Shown here piece after piece: positions 56,762-64,000 of a DNA stretch of 64,000 nucleotides. Under the pieces are notes generated by a model. That model searched no databases and was not told the DNA's origin. It saw only the letters and a program-made list of their open reading frames with translations. The DNA comes from Microbotryum silenes-acaulis. Its lineage: Eukaryota; Basidiomycota; Microbotryomycetes; Microbotryales; Microbotryaceae. The first letter of the stretch is position 1; every line of letters begins with the position of its first letter. The stretch covers positions 1,426,001 to 1,490,000 of the forward strand of contig QPFY01000002.1 in the NCBI GenBank assembly GCA_003665825.1. Direction: 5' to 3'. The position numbers were made by a program, and so were the translations under genes.

Positions 56762-57599
56762 TACTTGTATTTATTTAGCCCTCTTGATTTATTCCTTTTC
56801 TTTCCTTTTTTTTTTAATGAGTCGGCTCTAAAATAAATCGAAGAGCGAGAGGCGATAAGAAGAAAGTAAAGGCCACAGACAAACCAACCCTGGTAAAAGG
56901 GCGAAATCAAGCGCCCAGCGGGGCGAGAGAATTAAACACAGAATAAACAAAAAAATTAGGTAAAGAACTAAGAAATTCACTGATCTTATTGCAGAAACAT
57001 TAAATCGTCTACGAATGCTAGTAGGTGCTAAGAAATGCAGTGTAAACGAACGAACACACAACCGCCGTCATGTCACTGCTTTCTGATCTTGTACACCTCC
57101 GCACCATCGAGGTCAGCCCACTGCACAACGCTCGAATCTTGGCAACGTGTTAAGCCTCGCGTCCACCCTAGCGACAGCCGATCCTCCCGCCGCACCGATC
57201 AAGCGCAGTATGTGTATTCCGGTCCGCTCTTACGCAACAGTCCAGTGTCAGCACTCGATGATGTGGTTGTCAAACGCAGTCTTGGGAAGCTCGTGTGCAG
57301 CAGCATCAACTTCACCATGGATCTCCTGAAGGAGCCTTTTCGGGCGCACCACGTGGAAGGATACTCCAGGAGGAATCCGCTTGCGAAAGAGCTATCCCTA
57401 CAAGCGCTCCTTTGGTCGTGCGATTCCCACTGTAATGCTTGTTCAAATGGGTACTATGTTTTCAGAAGGCAACAAGCGGCGAGTCCCGTGACTCCGCCAC
57501 GTCGTCATTGCTTCTCCAACCACAGAGCGTACGCATCAAAACCTGTTGACGTGCTTCGAGCCTGACTGAACGAGGAAGTCCAGAAGAATCGCGAGAGCG

Positions 57600-59500
57600 T
57601 CTCAGCGACTGACTCTAAACAAACGCTGCACAGACGTCCACCGCTGCATCCCGAGCCCGCACAAGAAGATCCCGGTAAAGTGACATCGCATTTTGCGCCA
57701 GCATCCGATCAGTTCAAGACCGAGAACCGTTCTGAATGGAATGATTACTTCACCGACGCTCGTTCCCGTCTCTTCTGCTGCCTGGTGTGTTCCGAGAGAG
57801 TCTTCGGGCATAACGTACGATGGGTGCCTGAAGACGACATCAAGCGTGAGGAATCAGGGATTTGGAGGGGATTAACCAACTCTACACTACGGACGGACCT
57901 CCGACTTACGATTTTTCAGCTTGACGGGGCGCGCTCATCCATCCCCGACGTCTCCATCGACCGAGCGACTCTTTAATCGATCAGATCGCGTACTCGCCCA
58001 CGAACAACACGCTTCAGTGCTCACTCTGTCCAGACTGTTTCAAACGGTTGTTCCCTACCACAGGGCCACCGACTAAGCCCCCTCGGTCGTTGAGCGACAG
58101 ATTTTATCGCGCACTGGATCACGTCCCCGCTGATGTCCGAGATTGCTTTTCCAACGCGAGTCAGCTTGAGCACCTCGTCACTGCGCGCGCCAGAGCCTAC
58201 AAGATCGTGTACAAGCTAACTCGTTTCGGATATCCCAAAGCTCAACAAGAACTTACGCGCGGAAACACCCTCGTCTTCAGCCAGAACACCGCTTCATTCA
58301 CCGATGTACTGCCCATGTCAGTCGAGGAACTCGCTGACAGTGTTTGCGTTTTATTCTGCGGAGGGAGCCCCAACCTTGCGGAGCTGGACAAGTGTCGACC
58401 CATGATCGTGAAGCAGAGTCGGATCCAAAAGATGCTCAGGTGGTTGATCAACGAAAGCAAGAATTCGGCGCACTCTGCCGTCTCCTTTGATGGCGATTGC
58501 ACAGCTCGTTCGACGCAGTTCCGGCCCGGGTGCGCTCAACCCGACCTCTCCAGCTTCTACGGCGGTTTCAGCTTCCACTTCGACTTCGGCTTCCGTCTGG
58601 TTTGCTCCCCAAGTATCGGATCGACAAATCGCGGATGGAGACTGTCTCGTGCCCGACGTAGTTTTGGCGAATGTGGTGACCGCAGAGACAGTGGAAGCAA
58701 CATCATCGCTCTTTGAAGGCTACGCAACAACGCATAACGACTCTGATGAACCAGTATTCGAACACGTCAATGTGCCGCCACCCCTTACCGACGAACCAAT
58801 TCACTCATGGCTGCTCTTTGAGAACGCTCTCCGTTATCTCAACCAGGACAAGCCACCTATGTCATTCCGACAGGCGACGCCCCTTTGTGGGAACCTTCGG
58901 ACGAGCTCGTGCTCTCAAAGCTGTGGCCACACCTCGATCCATTTGGTCTCGTCGGTTTCTGTGTCGAGCGCGACCTCAAGATTTCTCTGGACGAGCAAGT
59001 CAAACATTTGCTCAATCTATACGACAGCGATTTCGATGCGACCCGTCTTTCCCATTCATCGTCTCGAACATGCTCCGCCGACGAGAAGTGTTTCGCCAAC
59101 TCGCTTGTCGGGTCCCCAAAGAGAAGGTGGCTCGAATCGCAGCAGCACTGCTCGAAATCGACATGGATGTTGTGTCCGAAATGATCAAAAAAACCAAGGA
59201 CACGAAAAGGTACAAGGCAACAACAGAAGCAGAGAAGCATATCAACCGTATTCTGGCGGAATTGCAAAGTGTCGGAGACAAAATTCACGGCACAACTGCG
59301 CAGATGCTCGACATGAGGAATGAGATCCGCGGATACGTCAACGCGTTCGGTATGTACACCCTCTTCGTCACCGTCAACCTGGCAGATTTACACTCACCGT
59401 TGCGATGACGAGGTATCTCACAGCCTTGGGCGCATCAAGGACGAGTTTCTCGACCAAGCAGATACCGTTTAGGCCAACGACAAAAAGTCATCTAATCGTG
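57600..59500 (+). pseudogene. Helitron Rep/helicase relic (DUF6570 and Helitron-like N domains)
   Basis: Fragments in shifting frames give a DUF6570 region: LFPTTGPPTKPPRSLSDRFY, LVTARARAYKIVYKL, GNTLVFSQNTASFTDVLPMS, then CRPMIVKQSRIQKMLRWLIN. It is followed by the Helitron-like N-terminal domain: ELVLSKLWPHLDPFGLVGFC, FPFIVSNMLRRREVFRQLAC, then TAQMLDMRNEIRGYVNAFGM and YTLFVTVNLADLHSPL. This order is normal for Helitron RepHel proteins. The catalytic Rep tyrosines and the helicase are not readable, and several frameshifts and stops are present. No clear Helitron 3' hairpin was identified. Confidence 0.72.
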
Positions 59501-59959
59501 GGTTGCAACGCTCTTCCCACTGTGAAAGATCTGTGGGGGAATACCGACACTCCATGCCATTTGATTCCCATGTCTCCCAGCGGTGGACACATTCACCACG
59601 CCCAGCCAGGCCGTCTCCCGCCCAAGTCGCTCCCGGAAGTCCCGATCTCTCAACGTCAACTGAAACCACTTCTTATAGCTGACTTCGGTGAGCGCGCGAT
59701 GTGGGTCCCCGGCGCTGACGACCACATGCGAACACAAACTCGTCCAGGCGGACTGTGACATGGGCGATGTCGAGTGATATCAACTTATGCATTTACACCC
59801 CGGCTCTGGCTCGATCTCGTTGTCTGCAATGTTCATTAACGTTTGGCACATTTACACGCCTCATTCATGTGAACCGAACTGACTCGGGAACTCGGTGCTG
59901 CATACCCGATCCATGGCACGTTCTTAGTAATACTAGCTGACGCTGTCAGTCGGTGTTAC

Positions 59960-60430
59960 TCCGTCAGAGATTCAGGGACCCGTCGCACCCTCCGGGGGCG
60001 CGTTATTTTTGGAAAAATGCCAAAAAGCGCGTAGATTGAGTAGATTGCGCGCGCATGAGCGCGCTGCAGCGCGTGTAATGCCCCCTCCGTGCGCGGATAC
60101 GGTGTCTAACAGCGAGCGAAACGCGCGTGGACCCCCAATAGGGGCCAAAAACAGATGTTTTTCCTGGAAAGCGCGCAACTCCGACGGATTCAGAGCGCGT
60201 TAGAGACCAAAAGTGCGTCCAAGGGATGCAAAGCTGTGAATGACGAGCGTATGAAGGCCCATCGGCGCGCAATTGCACGATTTTCGGCGCGCGTACAAAC
60301 GAATCGTAGCGCGCAAGTAGCCCGCGCGCGCAGATCCATTTGTTGCCCAAACGGCGGCCCATACACAGGCGCGCGCCAATCTGCGCCAATTTGGCAAAAC
60401 GTGTCGACACGCGCCCGCCGCGCCAAGAGA
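59960..60430. repeat. GCGC-rich island
   Basis: About 470 bp in which GCGCG/CGCGC motifs occur every 10-30 bases (for example TTGCGCGCGCATGAGCGCGC near 60046). Open frames here arise from base composition and show no motif. Flanking DNA is much less GCGC-dense. Confidence 0.6.
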
Positions 60431-60864
60431 AGGAACGTCGCCGTCCCGAAAGTCAAAACGACATGGTTTGGGTCGTTCGGCGATGCGAGGCGCTGCTGAG
60501 CCACTCTTCTTCACAGGGTTCGGCAAACAGGCGAATGCCCCGAGTATTCGCTACAGAAAAGAAGAAGACAGAAAAGTTTATGTAAATGTACACACTAAAC
60601 AGGGAAGACAGAGCAGTAAAGAGAAGACGAGAAGATGCCGTCGTCCCCGACAAACGGACTGCATCTCGGAAAGCACACAAAATATAGATAATAGTGAGCA
60701 CACACAGGTTCAAAAACAAGTGAAGCTACAGGTCCAAAAAAGAAAGAAGAGACGAGAATCTATTCTACTTTTGCTCTGTTTCCGTAACGCATTCCACTGG
60801 GCGTACATCATCATCATCATCCCGGTCATTGTGCATACATCGAGCCATCGTCCGGCCCTAATCC

Positions 60865-62715
60865 TCACCGCTTCCCATTCAAAGCCTTCCCCTTGTGCGG
60901 ATACGCCGTCCCCTGCCCATCATCCGCATCGTCCTCCTCAAACTCCTCCTCGAACTCCTCCATCGGCAAATGTAGATCATTCGCATGGTTCATCGGCTCG
61001 AGCCCACCGACGACGGCTCCGCCACCACGGAAGAAGTTCGTGCTCTTCCTTGCGTCGGGGTTACCGTCGACCTCACTGTTCATCGAGTAACGGTTCGAAG
61101 CGAGCGAGGTGCGGCCGAGGATGCCGTTGTCGAGCATCGAGTGCGAGTGGCGATTCAAGCGCGTCAAGCCTCCCGACGAGTTTTCATTCTCGGATCGCGA
61201 CAGGTTCTGCGAGTGGAGAGTCTCAATGGGTTAGCCGTCGACGTTTTGTGTTGGGCAGATGGAGCGATCCGGGGACTCACGAGGAGATAGACGCCCAGAG
61301 AAATGACATAGAGACCACAGAGAAGGGAGAGCGTGTCCTTTCCTCCCGAGGTGTTGAGTCCATGAAAGAGGATGATGGAAGCGATCAAGGTCGAGGTCGA
61401 GAAACCAACAAAGTAACTCGGGTTCACGACCGTCGTTGGGAAGAGATCCAACGCCTGGATGCAGAGTCGAGCGCTTAGGAAAGTTAGCGGAGAACACCTT
61501 GCCACTCTTCTACAAATCAGTCGACCCCCACCTTGTTGAAGTAGTTCATCTGAACGGCGATGCAACCGACGACGGTGATAGCAAAGACCCATGTCCCCGG
61601 TCGCCACAATTGGTTGTTGCCCGCGATGGTCAACTTGAGCGCAACGCCGAAACCCTTGACGGCCATGACGCTGACGGATCCGACGAGCGAGCAGATGGAG
61701 ATGTACACGAGCGGGTTGCTGGACCCGGACACGGGCGCGACGCGGTAGATCATATAGACGGAGAAGACGATCACGAAGAAGCAGTAGAAGAGGAAGCCTG
61801 TGGTCCTCCTCGCGACAAGACGTCAGTGACTCGACTGTGTGTCTGTCTGACATGTTGAGCAACTCACCTGGTTGAAGTGCATAAGCAAGCACCTCGTCAA
61901 CGGTCTCGATCGCCTTGTCCTCGGGCGCATGGAGCACGATGATGAGACTGCCAACGAGACAGAGCGAGCAGCCCGAAATGCCTATCCGACCGAGTTGTTC
62001 TCCAAGGAAGAAGGATGCAAGGACGGCACTGAGGGAGGAGTATTTAGCGCGTCAGTTCAGTACTCCGAGGTTCAGACCGCAAAGTGAGCGCGGCCGGCCT
62101 ACCCAACGAGAACGGAGCCGGCTCCGAGAGGCGTGACCAAGATGGGAGGCGCAAAGCAGTACGCCGCAAAGTTGGCTACTTCTCCTGCGACCACTGTGGA
62201 GGGACAAGTTGAGGAGGTGTCAATATTGTCGTCTAGTACAACGCGTCAGGCAGCTCGTGGCCCTGGTGGAGGAGGAAGAAAACTCGGAGAGTGGACTGAA
62301 ACTGACTGGTGATCATACCGGCCCACCAGAGGCCATTTTTGAGATACGAGTAGGTCGCCGAGCTCGAAAGTCCATCGTGTCGATCTGCGGCGCTGATGAG
62401 GCCCTGTGGGTTGGGGTGAGGCAGATGTCCGAGAAGCGACGCGTCAGTGAGGGTGGTCGCCGAGTTGCGCAGTCCGAAGTCGAGCGGCGATCGGAAACGT
62501 GTGGATCGTGTACCTTTTTGGTGATGATGCTGAGAGAACAGTGGGGGGAAAACACTGGTGTGAGTCGAGGGTGTTTGGATGACAATGGGCTCTGCGGTAC
62601 GCTGTACTGACAATGATGTGCCAATGGCGATCGAACTCGAGATGGCCAGCGCGAGGCCAATGTACTTGTCGCGCGTGCCGTCCGGCGTCTGAACGAGCGA
62701 TGATGCACCGTCCAT
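60865..62715 (-). CDS. NIPA-family magnesium transporter
   Basis: Multi-pass membrane protein of the NIPA (DUF803) group, which move Mg2+ in characterised animal members. The start reads [20 protein letters not shown], then [14 protein letters not shown]. Membrane segments include [71 protein letters not shown] and [36 protein letters not shown] and [10 protein letters not shown] follow. [11 protein letters not shown] and LHAPEDK are family hallmarks. The C-terminal 100 residues are cytosolic, with an acidic [15 protein letters not shown] stretch, ending ALNGKR-stop. About six exons are inferred. The start ATG is the one directly before the first membrane segment. Confidence 0.9.
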
Positions 62716-63333
62716 AGCTGAGGGGTGAGTGAACCTCGGAGGAGATGCAGCCGTCGAGGGTGTGAAACGTTCACGGCGAGGTGACGATGGTCGCAGCTGC
62801 ACCGCGTTGAGACAGGTGGCGATGCTCAGCGCTCAGCGCTCAGCAGCGCACGCGGTCGAGAGCGCGCCCGCAAAGTCACGTCCGTAAGGCGAGCGCTGTG
62901 TCTCGAGGACCGTGGCCGGAGTGGTGGGAAGGGCCAACTCGGAGGGAAGCGAAGCTCGATGCTCTGGGAGGAGGACGCGGGGAGACACACGCGAGCGGAG
63001 CTGTGATGAGAGCGAGCGATCCGGGAGAAGTCAACGTGCCGAGACCAACGCGAGGCACGACTCACCGACGCGCTGTGTGTGGCAGTCGGCATGGTGGGCG
63101 CAGGTGGGCGCAGGAGGGCGCAGGCAGGCGCATAAGGGCGTAATAAGGGCGCGTAGCGTAAGCGCGCGTAAGGCACTCGTAAGGCCTGGGATCGGCTAAT
63201 TAAAGATTCTAGAGAGGCGCCGCTCGATCTCTCTGCTCCGTTCTATCCAAACTCCTACTTCTCCTCCCCACGCCTACCCACCATTCGCTCCTCCTTGCGA
63301 CGGTCCTTCTCGTCGACCTCGCTCAGATCCAAG
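62716..63333. promoter_or_regulatory. Divergent region between NIPA and NADH pyrophosphatase genes
   Basis: About 620 bp between two divergent starts. It contains GCGC-rich patches and a short 10-bp tandem repeat (63093-63143). A C/T-rich leader (63225-63333) precedes the Nudix gene. No gene was recognised. Confidence 0.4.
63093..63143. repeat. 10-bp tandem repeat
   Basis: About five units of GG(T/A/C)GGGCGCA-type sequence, decaying into TAAGGGCG repeats to the right. Confidence 0.7.
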
Positions 63334-64000
63334 ATGGCCACCTTCAACACCTACTTGTCAGTTGCCCACTTCCCTCCCTCACCTCGGGTACGGTACTCGT
63401 CCGGACCGAGTTCCCGACGTCATCCCATCCGCGACGATGGCCCACACCCACCTCGCTGCCTCAAGAGACGAGCTGCGCAAGCCATCATCTCCTTTCCTCC
63501 GTAGGACTGACCCCATCCCTACTCCTCATCCTCTAGTTCAGGCAACCCTTTGAACCGCTTATCGTACCTGCGGTCCTCACCGGCGTTCCTCGCCTCCGCG
63601 CTCTCCTCCCCCAAAGCCCGATTCCTCCTCTACGACCAATTATCGCCCCTCCTTACCTCGATCCAACAGACCGAACGTCACCTCCACCTTCTCTCATGGG
63701 ATGACGTCAAGGCCCATATTGGTGAACCTCAAGACATCTTCAAGGGTGTCGATGGCAAGGACCAGGAGGCGTTGAGGCGTATCGTACGAAAAGATGGCAA
63801 GGTCGAGGCTGCCGCTCAGGATGATGTTCAGTACTACATCTCTCAGGTACTTTTCGTTTTCCGGAAAGTAACCTATCCCCGTACAATGCGTAAACTGACC
63901 TCCTCTACGACTGTTCTCTCCCTTCCAGCCCGCCCTCGTCTTTTTAGGAGTCGACGAACGCGACGCCCCGGCCTCCGCCAAATCCCTCCCCCTCTCCAAA
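63334..64000 (+). CDS. NPY1: Peroxisomal-type NADH pyrophosphatase (Nudix), 5' part
   Basis: Nudix hydrolase that cleaves NADH/NAD+ to NMN(H) and AMP. Three exons are seen: 63334-63356, 63537-63846 and 63929 to the window end. The spliced start gives MATFNTYFSGNPLNRLSYLR, the FSGNPLNR hallmark of the NPY1/NUDT12 group. It continues SPKARFLLYDQLSPLL, LHLLSWDDVKAHIGEPQDIF and QPALVFLGVDERDAPAS. The latter is the N-terminal nudix-like domain (ALVFLGVDE). The zinc ribbon and the Nudix box lie beyond the window, so catalytic residues cannot be checked. No lesion is visible in the part present. Confidence 0.82.

Larger units (their letters stand above)
55618..57599. other. repeat-rich intergenic region
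   Basis: Low-complexity and AT-rich patches alternate with GC-rich ones. A G-run lies near 56250, a 40-bp tandem repeat at 56350-56428 and a tRNA T-arm-like hairpin at 56745-56761. No convincing gene was recognised. Confidence 0.45.

Noticed and set aside
60003..60526. Overlapping frames on both strands in the GCGC island
   Set aside because: Arg/Ala-rich translations in several frames at once indicate base-composition artefacts.

Overview
The window reads as nuclear DNA of a basidiomycete fungus, perhaps a Pucciniomycotina yeast or smut-like lineage, though the lineage is inference. Housekeeping genes are GC-rich and densely packed on both strands. They are cut by many short (about 50-130 nt) GT-AG introns, and their protein families are fungal: a Ste7-type MAPKK, fungal GGPP synthase, Cox20, a mitochondrial uL29 protein, a GT90 glycosyltransferase and GDP-mannose pyrophosphorylase.

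Region 1 (1-31.2 kb) is mostly ordinary gene space. It opens with a broken pogo/Tigger-type transposase (139-2377). Then come GGPP synthase (4176-5823), a mitochondrial Ohr/OsmC peroxidase (6031-6963, minus) divergent from COX20 (7222-8063), a Ste7-like MAPKK (8361-10664, minus), mitochondrial uL29m (11181-12038, minus), a class-III aminotransferase (12849-14731), a small mitochondrial membrane protein (15149-16293), a CAP10-like GT90 glycosyltransferase (16563-18621, minus), a GMPPA-type GDP-mannose pyrophosphorylase subunit (20178-22330, minus), an acetyl-CoA transporter (22962-25824, minus), a probably damaged DUF427 gene (26961-27761) and a KDM3-like JmjC demethylase (27935-31216, minus).

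Region 2 (31.6-50.7 kb) is a transposon island bounded by two 3,726-bp hAT elements in opposite orientation (31652-35377 and 46943-50668). They look identical except for one base seen near a terminus. Between them lie an internally deleted second hAT, the 3' end of a LINE, a decayed duplicate of the KDM3 gene, a nonsense-mutated kinase-like gene with a tRNA-like sequence in one intron, and remnants of a DIRS/Ngaro-like retroelement. The 8-bp target-site duplications of the two hAT copies are exchanged between them. This indicates that the 11.6-kb interior has been inverted by recombination between the copies, or that the assembly joined them in the flipped state.

Region 3 (50.9-55.2 kb) returns to genes: GDP-mannose pyrophosphorylase MPG1 (50916-53028) and nitronate monooxygenase (53315-55179, minus). 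Region 4 (55.5-60.5 kb) is repeat-rich, with an orphan first exon, short tandem repeats, a Helitron Rep/DUF6570 relic and a GCGC-rich island. Region 5 holds a NIPA-type Mg2+ transporter (60865-62715, minus) and the start of a peroxisomal NADH pyrophosphatase (63334 onward), cut by the window end.

Functionally, GMPPA, MPG1 and the GT90 enzyme fit together as GDP-mannose supply and glycan building. Ohr, COX20, uL29m and the 15-kb gene are mitochondrial. All exon borders were read by eye from splice motifs and frame continuity.
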